A DNA stretch of 64,000 nucleotides, taken from the NCBI RefSeq assembly GCF_021310995.1, contig NZ_CP054150.1:310001-374000 (forward strand). Direction: 5' to 3'. This DNA is from Agrobacterium vaccinii. GTDB lineage: Bacteria; Pseudomonadota; Alphaproteobacteria; Rhizobiales; Rhizobiaceae. The translations under genes were made by a program, and so were the position numbers. Of this stretch, positions 17,322 through 26,391 are shown piece by piece (position 1 is the stretch's first letter; the number at the start of each line of letters is the position of its first letter). Below the pieces are notes generated by a model. It was not told where the DNA came from and did not search any database. It saw only the letters and a program-made list of their open reading frames with translations.

Positions 17322-19163
17322 TCAGGCAGCGCGGCTGTAGCGGTCGCGCTGCTGGTCAGGCTGGATGCGGAAGCGCTGGACGAGACCGAGCAAGGCTTCG
17401 ACCTCTTCCGACAGCATCTGGGTCGCGGCGCTGGATTCTTCGGCCATGGCGGCGTTCTGCTGGGTCATCTGGTCCATCTGGTTGACGGAGCCGTTGACTT
17501 CCTGAAGCGCAGAGGACTGGTCGGCGGTAGCAGTCGCGATGGTTTCGACGTGCTTGCTGACGACGATGATCTGCTCGCTGATGTCGGACAGAACCTGTCC
17601 GGCTTCCTGCACCAGAAGCGCGCCTGTGCCGACTTCGTTGGTGGACTGGTTGATCAGCGTCTTGATTTCGCGAGCGGCATCCGCCGAACGCTGGGCAAGC
17701 TCGCGGACTTCCTGAGCGACGACGGCAAAGCCCTTGCCGGCTTCACCCGCGCGGGCAGCTTCGATACCGGCGTTCAGCGCAAGCAGGTTGGTCTGGAAGG
17801 CGATGTCGTCGATAACCTCGATGATCTGTTCGATCTTCTTGGATGCGTCTTCGATACGGCCCATCGCGTCGATGGCGTTCTTGACGACAGAGCCGGAGCT
17901 GTCGGCGCTCTTCTGGGTGACGCGAACCGCCTGGTTGGCTTCACGGGCACGTTCAGCCGAAGACTTCACGGTCACGGTGATCTCTTCGACGGCGGCAGCC
18001 GTTTCTTCCAGCGATGCAGCCTGTGATTCCGTGCGGCGGGACAGATCGTTGGAGGATTCACGCATTTCCATGCCGTTGTGCTGAATGACCAGCGTTCTCT
18101 CGCGGATTTGCGCCAGAACGTCTTTCAGGTTGGCGAGCGAGTTGTTGAAGTCCGAACGCAACTGCTCCAGACGGCCGGAGAATGGCGTATCGATGGTCTG
18201 CGTCAGATCACCCTGCGAAAGCCGGGCAAGGCCACCGGCCAGCTGGGTCACGGCGAAGTCGATCTGGCGATCCGTCTCGCGCTTTTCGGCATCGTTGCGA
18301 CCGCGTTCTGCTTCTGCTTCTGCGCGTTCATCGGCACTGCGGCCTTCGATGACCAGCTTTTCATGGGCATTGTCGCGGAAAACTTCGAGTGCGCGGGCAA
18401 TGTTGCCGAACTCGTTCTTGCGTTGGACATAGGGAATGGTCGTGTCGAGCTTGCCTTCCGACAGCGACTTGACCGCGTTGGTCAGCACGCCGAGTGGGCG
18501 AAGTGCGCGGTTGATGACGTAGTAGCCGAGAAGGCCGAAGACCAGCATGACGCCGAATCCGCACCACAGCACGATGTCGCGCAGGCCGTCGATGTGAGAC
18601 TGATAGACCGTCATGGGAACGCCGACGAACAGAATGCCGACGGCAGCGCCAGACTTATTGAGAACGGGAAGGTATCCAGTCATGTAATCGGTGCCGAACA
18701 GGCGGGCCTGACCGAAGTAGGCCTCACCCTTGCTGATCTTGGCATAGGCGGGGCTGTCGAGCGCCAGCTTGGTGCCGACGGCGCGTTCGCCCTTTTCGTT
18801 TTTCACGTTGGTCGAGATACGCAGGAAATCAGACCCCTGAGCCTGAAACACCGTGGCGACGCCGCCATTGGAAATGCCGGTGCGATCCACAAGGTCGAAG
18901 TCCAGCAGAGAGCCGATGCTGGGACGGCTGACGGATTTCAGTTCGCCGTTTTCGATGGCGACCTGCGCACCGCCGACCTTCATCTCATAAAGGATTGCCA
19001 TGCTTCTGACCGCGCGCCGCGTATCGAGAAGAGCGCTTTCCATGACATCATCTTTCAACCGCATGTAGGTTGTGCTGCCAACGGCCACGATGCCCATAAA
19101 AATGAGTGCGATGGTCAGACAGACCATCTGCACCACGATCGATTTTGAAAAGAAACCCGTCAT
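17322..19163 (-). CDS. Methyl-accepting chemotaxis protein, membrane-bound
   Basis: 613 residues from ATG at 19163 (MTGFFSKSIVV); the longer frame adds only a poor leader. The first transmembrane helix is at about 7-30, followed by a periplasmic single Cache-type domain of about 170 residues (GYLPVLNKSGAAVGILFVGVP at its end). The second transmembrane helix is at about 200-222. A HAMP region (NRALRPLGVLTNAVKSLSEGK) precedes a long signalling hairpin with the conserved tip [21 protein letters not shown]. No C-terminal tethering pentapeptide is present, so methylation would depend on neighbouring receptors or direct docking. Small Cache domains of this kind often bind organic acids, but the ligand is unknown. 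Confidence 0.95.
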   Translation of the reverse strand: MTGFFSKSIVVQMVCLTIALIFMGIVAVGSTTYMRLKDDVMESALLDTRRAVRSMAILYEMKVGGAQVAIENGELKSVSRPSIGSLLDFDLVDRTGISNGGVATVFQAQGSDFLRISTNVKNEKGERAVGTKLALDSPAYAKISKGEAYFGQARLFGTDYMTGYLPVLNKSGAAVGILFVGVPMTVYQSHIDGLRDIVLWCGFGVMLVFGLLGYYVINRALRPLGVLTNAVKSLSEGKLDTTIPYVQRKNEFGNIARALEVFRDNAHEKLVIEGRSADERAEAEAERGRNDAEKRETDRQIDFAVTQLAGGLARLSQGDLTQTIDTPFSGRLEQLRSDFNNSLANLKDVLAQIRERTLVIQHNGMEMRESSNDLSRRTESQAASLEETAAAVEEITVTVKSSAERAREANQAVRVTQKSADSSGSVVKNAIDAMGRIEDASKKIEQIIEVIDDIAFQTNLLALNAGIEAARAGEAGKGFAVVAQEVRELAQRSADAAREIKTLINQSTNEVGTGALLVQEAGQVLSDISEQIIVVSKHVETIATATADQSSALQEVNGSVNQMDQMTQQNAAMAEESSAATQMLSEEVEALLGLVQRFRIQPDQQRDRYSRAA

Positions 19164-19321
19164 AACATACCCCGAACAAACTGAATTCCGCCACAATGCG
19201 GGAAAACCGTTAAGATTCAGGGAACATCGCGCCGCTGTAAATATGCGATATCACTCATCTTTTTGGCGGATTTGACAGGGGTCAAATATAGGAAATCATT
19301 GGATTTTCAGGGTGTGAATGG

Positions 19322-19368
19322 TTGTAGAAAACAATCAAGCTGTTTTACAGGCTGTCAGTTTTCTACAA
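19322..19368. repeat. 11-bp inverted repeat between the MCP gene and the mnh operon
   Basis: TTGTAGAAAAC at 19322-19332 is exactly complementary to GTTTTCTACAA at 19358-19368. It lies just beyond the 3' end of mnhG and upstream of the MCP gene. The stem is AT-rich with T-runs on both strands. It could be a weak terminator for the mnh operon or an operator for the MCP gene. Confidence 0.5.
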
Positions 19369-19407
19369 AAAACTATCGACATCAACGGGTTTTGGGGCGC
19401 TCAGCGC

Positions 19408-19752
19408 TCAGAGGCTCTGGCGACTGTTGGGGTCCTGTTCGGCGCGGTCGCGGTAGAGGGCCGCGCGTCCCAGAAGCATCAGCGAGACCGGCGTGGTGAT
19501 GGTCATGAACAGGCCGATGAAGATTTCATGGAAGACCGGGCGCTGGCCCGACACCGAGAAATAGATGATGGATGCCATGACGATACCGCCCGTGCCCCAA
19601 CTCGTGCCAAGCGTCGGGGCGTGCAGGCGCTCGTAGAAACTTTGCAGCCGAGCAAAGCCGATGGTGCCGACCAGCGTCAGCGATGATCCCAAAAGCACGA
19701 AGAATGCGACCAGTATGGCGGCCCAGAGGGGGAATTCGGCAGCTTCACTCAT
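19408..19752 (-). CDS. mnhG: Monovalent cation/H+ antiporter subunit G
   Basis: 114 residues. Three hydrophobic helices, with the family's G-TIGFARLQSFYERLHAPTLGT region around residues 29-50 marking MnhG/MrpG/PhaG. Part of the six-gene Mrp-type antiporter that exchanges Na+ or K+ for protons across the inner membrane; in rhizobia this system is called Pha and is needed for pH and cation tolerance. It is the last gene of the operon and overlaps mnhF by four bases. Confidence 0.94.
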   Translation of the reverse strand: MSEAAEFPLWAAILVAFFVLLGSSLTLVGTIGFARLQSFYERLHAPTLGTSWGTGGIVMASIIYFSVSGQRPVFHEIFIGLFMTITTPVSLMLLGRAALYRDRAEQDPNSRQSL

Positions 19753-20030
19753 TCGATGACCTCCCCGCGCATCATGAATTTCGAGAGCGCAACGGTTGAA
19801 ACAAAGCCCAAGATGGCAATCAGCAGGGATGCGGCGAAGTAGACATCGTTACCGGTGCGCAGGCCGAAGGTCAGCACCAGCAGCATAGCGTTGACATAAA
19901 GCGTATCGACACCCAGCACCCGGTCCTGCGCGCGCGGGCCGATGGCGATGCGGTAGACGGAAATGGCCATGGCGATGGCGAGAAAGAACTGGGCGATGGA
20001 AAACGACCAGAACAGGATAACCGAACTCAT
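19749..20030 (-). CDS. mnhF: Monovalent cation/H+ antiporter subunit F
   Basis: 93 residues with three membrane helices. The segment YRIAIGPRAQDRVLGVDTLYVNA around residues 25-48 is the signature of MnhF/MrpF. Overlaps both neighbours by four bases (ATGA), so its synthesis is coupled to mnhE and mnhG. A small subunit of the inner-membrane antiporter complex. Confidence 0.94.
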   Translation of the reverse strand: MSSVILFWSFSIAQFFLAIAMAISVYRIAIGPRAQDRVLGVDTLYVNAMLLVLTFGLRTGNDVYFAASLLIAILGFVSTVALSKFMMRGEVIE

Positions 20031-20515
20031 TCGAATATCTCCATCAGTAATTTTTCATATCGGCTTTTGATGAGGTTCTGCCAATGCGCCTCGCTGACTT
20101 CGTCGAGAACGTGGATCAACAGGGTGCCCTGCGAGGAGTTGTATTCCAGCCATGCGCTGCCCGGCGTGGCGGTCAGCACCACGGCCAGAGCCGCAAGGCC
20201 CATCGGGTCTCGCAGGTCGAGCGGAATGGTCAAAAAGCCCGCATTGGCCTTTCTGTCACGATTGAACAGAATGATGAAGGCAACCGCGAGGTTGGAGCGA
20301 ATGATATCGTAAAACACGATGAAGCACAGCTTCACCACGAGATGCCAGTTGCGAATGCGCGGCTTTGGCGGACGCAGCGAGGCCATGGCCCAGGACGCGA
20401 CCATGGCAACAGCAATTCCCAGCAACAGATGACCGGGCGAAAAGCTGTTGATCGTCATCCAGAAGACGACCAGCGAGATCGTCAGCAGCGGGTAGGGAAA
20501 GATGCGTCTGATCAT
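20027..20515 (-). CDS. mnhE: Monovalent cation/H+ antiporter subunit E
   Basis: 162 residues from ATG at 20515, where it overlaps the mnhD stop (ATGA); the much longer frame up to 20806 runs antisense-like through mnhD and is rejected. Two or three N-terminal membrane helices are followed by a soluble part with LTATPGSAWLEYNSSQGTLLIHVLDE, the MnhE signature (TPGT-like motif and a beta-rich end). Confidence 0.94.
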   Translation of the reverse strand: MIRRIFPYPLLTISLVVFWMTINSFSPGHLLLGIAVAMVASWAMASLRPPKPRIRNWHLVVKLCFIVFYDIIRSNLAVAFIILFNRDRKANAGFLTIPLDLRDPMGLAALAVVLTATPGSAWLEYNSSQGTLLIHVLDEVSEAHWQNLIKSRYEKLLMEIFE

Positions 20516-22158
20516 GGTGCTGCCTCCGGGGCAGTGGCGGCCCGCGGTGCCGTCATCACGCCCTGGATGTAGCTTTCGGGCAGGCCGCCGATCCGCGCCG
20601 TTTCCTGCATGTAGCGCATGATCGGCCCGGCAGCGATGGTCATGGCGAGCGTCATGCCGAGCAGCAGCAGGATCGGTGCGATTTCGATGACGAGAACGCG
20701 TGGCACCGTGCCTTCCAGCGAACCCCAGAAAGTGCGGATGCCAGCGCGCGTCATGGAAATGAGCGAGGCAAGACCTGAGAAGACGATGAGGAACACCAGC
20801 CACCACGACAGCGTGGAGATGGTATCGTTCGCGCCAAGGCCCGATGGGTTGAGGATGGCCGAGAGCATCGAGAATTTGGCGATGAAGCCCGAGAGTGGCG
20901 GCAGACCGGCGAGCAGAATTCCGCAGGCCGCAAAGCAGGTGCCGAGAACTGCCATGGTGCCGGGCATGGTCACACCGACCTCGTCTTCCACCTCGTCCTC
21001 CTCACCGTCACCATAGGCTTCCATGGTCACGGCCAGAACGTTGGCACCGGCATCCTGTCCGCGCTCCACGAGTTCGATCAGCAGGAAGAAGGCGCTGATC
21101 GTCAGCGTCGAGGAGACGAGATAATAGAGCGCACCGGCGGCAACCGTGGGATTGCCGGTGCCCATGGCCGCCAGCAGGGTGCCGGAAGACACCAGCACCG
21201 AGAAACCGGCCAGACGTCCGAGTGCCTGCGAGGCCAGTACGCCGATGGTGCCGAAGACGATGGTGGCGATACCGCCGACCAGCAGCGCATCATGGCCGAA
21301 GCCTGCGGAGGCGCCTGCCGTTTCACCAAACAGCAGGAAGGACAGGCGGGCGACCACGTAGATGCCGACCTTGCTCATGATGGCAAACAGCGCGGCGACC
21401 GGGGCGGAGGCGGCGCTGTAGGCGGACGGCAACCAGAAGTTCAGCGGCCACATGCCTGCTTTGACCAGAAAGGCGATGCCGAGAACGGCTGCGCCTGTTT
21501 CCAGCAGCATGCGCTGATCCGGGTTGAGGCCCGCAATGCGCTGGGCGAGATCGCCCATGTTGAGGGTGCCGGTGACGCCATAGATCAGGCTGACGCCGAT
21601 CAGGAAGAAGAGTGCGGCCACGAGGTTGATGGCGATGTAGTGCAGACCGGCCTTTACTCGCAACTGTCCCGAACCGTGCAGCAGAAGGCCATAGGAGGCG
21701 GCCAGCATAACCTCGAAGAAGACGAAGAGGTTGAACAGATCGCCCGTCAGGAACGCGCCGTTGACGCCCATCAGCATCAGATGGAACAGTGAGTGGAAAT
21801 GCGCGCCCGCCTTGTGCCATTTGGCCAGCGAATAGATGAGCGATGGAATGGCGAGCAGCGCCACCAGCAGCACCATCAGCCCCGACAGGCGGTCTGCGAC
21901 CAGAACGATGCCGAAGGGGGCGGGCCAGTTGCCGAGCAGGTAGACGCCGGTCGAAATGACGGCTGCGACTTCCGTGTTGACGGTCGAATTCACCTCGAGA
22001 AACAGCGCGATGGCGACGGCCAGCGATACGAAAGTGGCAAGGACACTGATGAGACCCTTCGCGGTACGCTTGCGCTCATCGATGAAGAGCAGCAGTGCAC
22101 CGGCGATCAGCGGCACCAGAATGGGTAAAACGACGATGTGGGCGGGGAAGTCGTTCAC
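20512..22158 (-). CDS. mnhD: Monovalent cation/H+ antiporter subunit D
   Basis: 548 residues with about 14 membrane helices. It belongs to the family shared with complex I subunits NuoM/NuoN, and the proton-translocating Lys/Glu region lies around FLVKAGMWPLNFWLPSAYSAA. An acidic loop (GDGEEDEVEDEVG) near residue 385 is unusual for the family and probably cytoplasmic. Overlaps mnhC and mnhE by four bases each. The large antiporter-like subunits A and D are thought to carry the ion pathways. Confidence 0.95.
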   Translation of the reverse strand: MNDFPAHIVVLPILVPLIAGALLLFIDERKRTAKGLISVLATFVSLAVAIALFLEVNSTVNTEVAAVISTGVYLLGNWPAPFGIVLVADRLSGLMVLLVALLAIPSLIYSLAKWHKAGAHFHSLFHLMLMGVNGAFLTGDLFNLFVFFEVMLAASYGLLLHGSGQLRVKAGLHYIAINLVAALFFLIGVSLIYGVTGTLNMGDLAQRIAGLNPDQRMLLETGAAVLGIAFLVKAGMWPLNFWLPSAYSAASAPVAALFAIMSKVGIYVVARLSFLLFGETAGASAGFGHDALLVGGIATIVFGTIGVLASQALGRLAGFSVLVSSGTLLAAMGTGNPTVAAGALYYLVSSTLTISAFFLLIELVERGQDAGANVLAVTMEAYGDGEEDEVEDEVGVTMPGTMAVLGTCFAACGILLAGLPPLSGFIAKFSMLSAILNPSGLGANDTISTLSWWLVFLIVFSGLASLISMTRAGIRTFWGSLEGTVPRVLVIEIAPILLLLGMTLAMTIAAGPIMRYMQETARIGGLPESYIQGVMTAPRAATAPEAAP

Positions 22159-22490
22159 TTCGTTTCCCTCCCGTCGACATGGTCGGTGCCGGTCAGGCCG
22201 CGCGCTGCCAGCAGCACCACGAGGAACAGGGCGGTGGTGGCAAAGCCGATGACGATGGCTGTCAGCACCAGTGCCTGTGGAACCGGATCGGTGAGGGTAG
22301 AGGTGATGACGCCATCCAGAAGCAGGGGTGGTGCATTGGTCTTGATGCCGCCGACGCCGAAGATGAAGAGATTGACGGCGTAGGACAGCAGCGACAGGCC
22401 GATGATGACCTGATAGGTGCGCGGGCGCAGGATCAGCCAGACGCCCGATCCCGTCATCACACCGATACCCATGGCGAGAATGAGTTCCAT
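22155..22490 (-). CDS. mnhC: Monovalent cation/H+ antiporter subunit C
   Basis: 111 residues with three helices, homologous to complex I NuoK. The motif GVWLILRPRTYQVIIGLSLLSYAVNLFIF is diagnostic. The start shares a base with the mnhA stop (TAATG), and the end overlaps mnhD. Confidence 0.95.
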   Translation of the reverse strand: MELILAMGIGVMTGSGVWLILRPRTYQVIIGLSLLSYAVNLFIFGVGGIKTNAPPLLLDGVITSTLTDPVPQALVLTAIVIGFATTALFLVVLLAARGLTGTDHVDGRETK

Positions 22491-25408
22491 TACGCGTCCT
22501 CCGCTTTTGCGGCGTCGGGCGTACGTACCTTGTAATTACGCAGCGATTGGTGCGCCAATGCTATCAGAATAAGAACGGTCGCGCCGACCACCAGCGAAAA
22601 GACGCCGAGATCGAACAGCAGCGCCGTGGCTGTCGGCATTTTGCCGATATAGGGGATCTCCGTGTACTGGAAATAGGAGGTCAAGAACGGATAGCCCAGG
22701 AACCACGACCCCATACCGGTCGATGCCGCCATCAACAGGCCAAAGCCCATCCAGCGCAGCGGCAGGATGCGGATACGGTCTTCCGCCCAGCGGGTGCCGC
22801 CTGCCAGATATTGCAGCAGGAACGCCACCGCCATCGTGATGCCAGCCGAAAACCCGCCGCCGGGCAGATCATGACCGCGAATGAACAGGAAGAAGGAGAA
22901 GGTGACGATGACGGGGAACATCCACTGCATGATGACCGATGGCACCAGCAGGTAATCGCGCACCGTATCGCCCTTGCTGCGCTCTGGGCTATCGGCATCG
23001 AAAGCGTTCTGGATGAGCTGCTGTTCCGGCAGGCCGATGCTTTCCTGAGCGGGGCGGAAACGGCGAAGCAGCGCAAAGACGGTGAGGCCGACGATGGCCA
23101 GTACAGCGATTTCACCCATCGTATCGAAGCCACGGAAGTCCACCAGAATGACGTTGACGACATTGGTGCCGCCGCCTTCCGAATAGGCTTTCTCGAGGAA
23201 ATAATTTGCGATCGTGTTGGGCACCGGCAGCGTCATGACGGCAAAGGCGATGACGCTCATGCCGATGCCGCAGAAAACGGCGAGCAGGAAATCCCGCCCG
23301 CGACGAAGCTGCGAGGGCAGTTCGTTGTTGTTGTCCACCTTCACCATACGCTTGGGCAGCCAGCGCAGGCCAAGCAGAATGAGCACGAGGGTGACGATTT
23401 CGACCAGCAACTGGGTAATCGCGAGATCCGGTGCCGACAGCCACACGAAGGTGAGGCAGGTGACGAGGCCGGAGACGCCAAGCATGACGAGGGCCGCAAG
23501 CCGATGATACTTCGCCTGCCATGCCGCACCCATGGCGGCAATCATGCCGATGGCCCATAGAATGGCGAAGATCGGATCGAAACTGGTGACGCTGGGCAGC
23601 GTCAGCGAAAACTGCGAGGCGGCAAGCGGCGAGAAACCGGCAATCAGCGCAACGAGGATCAGCATGCGCAGCTGTGGCTGAAGACGCCGGGTTCCCAGCG
23701 TGCTTTCCAGCCAGCGCGCCCATTTCCATGACACGGTGACGATGATGCGCTCGAAAATACGCTGGCCGCGCAGGTGGCGAAAGATCGGTGGGCCATCTTC
23801 GCAGCGCGAAAAATAGCCGCCGAGCGCCGCATAGATGGCAACGCCGCCGATGAGCGCCACGAGGCTCATCATCAGCGGAACGTTGAAACCGTGCCAGATC
23901 GACAGGCTGTAGACCGGCGTCTGCGGCCCTAGCACCGACAGCACCGCCGAATGCAGGAACGGGCCGATGGAGAGGCTGGGCACGATGCCGACGATCAGGC
24001 AGGCGAGAACCAGAAACTCGATGGGAAAACGCATCCAGCGCGGCGGTTCATGCGGCTTGGGGTTGGGAATATCGTGCGGCGGCGGGCCGAAGAACACGGT
24101 GTGAATGAAGCGTAGCGAATAGGCCACCGCAAATGCACCCGACAGGGTCGCGACATAGGGCAGGGCCTTGTCCAGCAGCGAATCCGCATGGGTTTCGACG
24201 GATTCGGCGAAGAACATTTCCTTCGACAGGAAGCCGTTGAACAAGGGCACCCCGGCCATGGCCGCACTGGCCGCCATGGCAAGCGTGGCGGTTGCGGGCA
24301 GGAAGCGATAGAGGCCGCTCAAACGCCGCATGTCTCGGGTGCCGGTCTCGTGGTCGATGATGCCAGCGGCCATGAACAAAGACGCCTTGAAGGTGGCATG
24401 GTTCATCATGTGGAAGATGGCGGCGACAGCGGCCAGCGGGCTTCCAAGGCTCAAAAGCGTGGTGATGAGGCCGAGGTGGCTGATGGTGGAGTAGGCGAGA
24501 AGCCCCTTCAAATCCTGCTGGAACATCGCGAAGTAGGCGCCGAGCAAAAGGGTGATGATGCCGCAGAAACCGAGCAGCCAGAACCATTCCGGCGTCCCCG
24601 CCAGAACCGGCCACATGCGCGCAAGCAGGAAGACGCCCGCTTTTACCATGGTGGCGGAGTGCAGATAGGCCGAAACCGGCGTCGGCGCGGCCATCGCATT
24701 GGGAAGCCAGAAATGGAACGGGAACTGCGCGCTTTTCGTCAGCGCACCAATGAGGATGAGGACGAGGGCTGGCACATACAGCGAGTGGGCGCGGATATCG
24801 GCACCCTTTGCAATGATCGCGTCCAGATCGTAGCTGCCTGCCATGTGGCCGAGGATCAGCAGACCCGCCAGAAGGCAGAAACCACCGATGCCGGTGACGG
24901 TCAGCGCCATGCGCGCGCCATCGCGGGCGGTGGCATTGTGGTGCCAGTAACCGATCAGCAGGAAGGAGAAGACGCTGGTCAGTTCCCAGAAGATCGACAG
25001 CAGAATGACGTTGCCGGACAGCACGATACCCAGCATCGAGCCCATGAAGGACAGGAGAAAGGCGAAGAAGCGCGGGATCGGGTCTTCTGCCGACATGTAA
25101 TAGCGGGCGTAAAGCACCACCAGAAAACCGATGCCGGTGATGAGGATGATGAACATCCAAGCGAAGGCATCCAGCCGAAGCGTGAAGTTGAGGCCGAGCT
25201 GCGGCAACCATTCCACATCATATTTGATGACCGCGCCACCCTTGACGCTGCTATAGAGAAAGATAGCGGAAAGCAGCGCAAACAGGGCAATGCCACCGGC
25301 CACGGCGGCGGGCGCGCGCGCGGCGCCATATCGCGGCATCGCGGCAGTGATGATGCTGCCGAGGAAGGGTAGGGCAATCAAAATGGGAAGTAGGACTTCA
25401 AGTCTCAT
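22490..25408 (-). CDS. mnhA: Fused monovalent cation/H+ antiporter subunits A and B
   Basis: 972 residues from ATG at 25408 (MRLEVLLPILIALPFLGS); a start four codons earlier is possible. The first 500 or so residues are the NuoL-like antiporter core (FHFWLPNAMAAPTPVSAYLHSATMVKAG). Further helices follow, and the last 140 residues are an MnhB domain (MQWMFPVIVTFSFFLFIRGHDLPGGGFSAGI). This A-B fusion is normal for rhizobial Pha systems, which explains why no separate mnhB is present. First gene of mnhAB-C-D-E-F-G, with all junctions overlapping. Confidence 0.95.
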   Translation of the reverse strand: MRLEVLLPILIALPFLGSIITAAMPRYGAARAPAAVAGGIALFALLSAIFLYSSVKGGAVIKYDVEWLPQLGLNFTLRLDAFAWMFIILITGIGFLVVLYARYYMSAEDPIPRFFAFLLSFMGSMLGIVLSGNVILLSIFWELTSVFSFLLIGYWHHNATARDGARMALTVTGIGGFCLLAGLLILGHMAGSYDLDAIIAKGADIRAHSLYVPALVLILIGALTKSAQFPFHFWLPNAMAAPTPVSAYLHSATMVKAGVFLLARMWPVLAGTPEWFWLLGFCGIITLLLGAYFAMFQQDLKGLLAYSTISHLGLITTLLSLGSPLAAVAAIFHMMNHATFKASLFMAAGIIDHETGTRDMRRLSGLYRFLPATATLAMAASAAMAGVPLFNGFLSKEMFFAESVETHADSLLDKALPYVATLSGAFAVAYSLRFIHTVFFGPPPHDIPNPKPHEPPRWMRFPIEFLVLACLIVGIVPSLSIGPFLHSAVLSVLGPQTPVYSLSIWHGFNVPLMMSLVALIGGVAIYAALGGYFSRCEDGPPIFRHLRGQRIFERIIVTVSWKWARWLESTLGTRRLQPQLRMLILVALIAGFSPLAASQFSLTLPSVTSFDPIFAILWAIGMIAAMGAAWQAKYHRLAALVMLGVSGLVTCLTFVWLSAPDLAITQLLVEIVTLVLILLGLRWLPKRMVKVDNNNELPSQLRRGRDFLLAVFCGIGMSVIAFAVMTLPVPNTIANYFLEKAYSEGGGTNVVNVILVDFRGFDTMGEIAVLAIVGLTVFALLRRFRPAQESIGLPEQQLIQNAFDADSPERSKGDTVRDYLLVPSVIMQWMFPVIVTFSFFLFIRGHDLPGGGFSAGITMAVAFLLQYLAGGTRWAEDRIRILPLRWMGFGLLMAASTGMGSWFLGYPFLTSYFQYTEIPYIGKMPTATALLFDLGVFSLVVGATVLILIALAHQSLRNYKVRTPDAAKAEDA

Positions 25409-25507
25409 ATAGGCTGGCAATTTCTCTGGCGTTGCGGTTTGGCGGTTCTTGCGTCCGTCAGCTTCGCCAGATCCGTCGGGAAGAGACGGAAGAAATGGCC
25501 GTGACGG

Positions 25508-25909
25508 CTATGTGCTTGTTTTCGGTGGACCGCGAGGCGAGACCGTTCCGGCGAGACGAAAACCACGCAGATCGGCGCGCAGGTCTTCAAGCCCGATTTG
25601 GGCCTTCCTACAGTCGGTTACCAGTGGCAAAACCGGTAAAATCCCATGAACAAAATTGTGATCGAGCGTGTGATCGCAGACATCGCAGATGGCGACTTGA
25701 ACAGCCAGATCAGCGCTTGCCTCGGCACCGGAGGGCGCTGTCTGCTGCGGAAGATGGGAGCGTTCGAGACGGTGTGGTTTCAGAACCGGCGCGGCGTTTG
25801 CGGCAACCTGAATTCCGATGAAAACGAGCATGCCCGCGACAAAGACATCGATCAGCCTCGTGGAGTGAAGCGGGGCGCAACGGCTTTTCCCGATCCATGG
25901 CAAAATCAT
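25508..25909 (-). CDS. Possible small membrane or exported protein upstream of mnhA, 133 aa, doubtful
   Basis: AAGGAG lies immediately before an ATG at 25909, though only two bases away. The product starts MILPWIGKSRC, then has one hydrophobic stretch (LIDVFVAGMLVFIGIQVAANAA), followed by a low-signal tail with three Cys. The opposite strand carries a competing frame, 25646-25981, so the true coding strand is unclear. If real, it would be the first gene of the mnh operon, 99 bases ahead of mnhA. No family recognised. Confidence 0.3.
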   Translation of the reverse strand: MILPWIGKSRCAPLHSTRLIDVFVAGMLVFIGIQVAANAAPVLKPHRLERSHLPQQTAPSGAEASADLAVQVAICDVCDHTLDHNFVHGILPVLPLVTDCRKAQIGLEDLRADLRGFRLAGTVSPRGPPKTST

Positions 25910-25981
25910 GTCTCCTTATTCGTCGTCAGCGTTTCGTTGAAACATCACCATGGAAGTGGATATCGTGTGATTTTGTTTTAG

Positions 25982-26391
25982 GGGAACGGTGTTGCCGTTG
26001 TCCAGCGCGGGAGGCCTAAAAATAAGAAATCTTTTCCAAAAACGGCGATTCTCGAATGAATCCGATCCTGTTAAATGTTGTGAAAGATAAATTACATAAC
26101 AAATTTTAGCAATCTCAGGTGAAACCGCGCTTTCTTAACCTTCAAGCAAGGAATTAACCATAAAGATTGGACGTATTTCACGGCGGAATGGAGTTTCACC
26201 AATCTCCTTCCAGGCATGACGCCGCCCTGCCGTACCGGGTTGATCCGGTATTCTCTTTGATTGCAGAAGGCTCAGCAGCGTCGGTGCGTCACCATGTGTG
26301 GTGCGCGGGCTCGTGAAATATCCTCCCGGATACTGACATTCTCAATCGGTCATGAGCCGGTTTCAACCGGCGTAACTATCGGGGACGTCGC
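25982..26391 (+). promoter_or_regulatory. Leader and promoter region of the chemotaxis operon
   Basis: About 410 bases without a supported gene. 26085-26190 is AT-rich and probably holds the promoter. A perfect 7-bp palindromic hairpin, GCCGGTT/AACCGGC, at 26356-26371 ends about 20 bases before the icpA start and just before its GGGGA ribosome binding site. Exact promoter boxes could not be set by eye. Confidence 0.45.
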
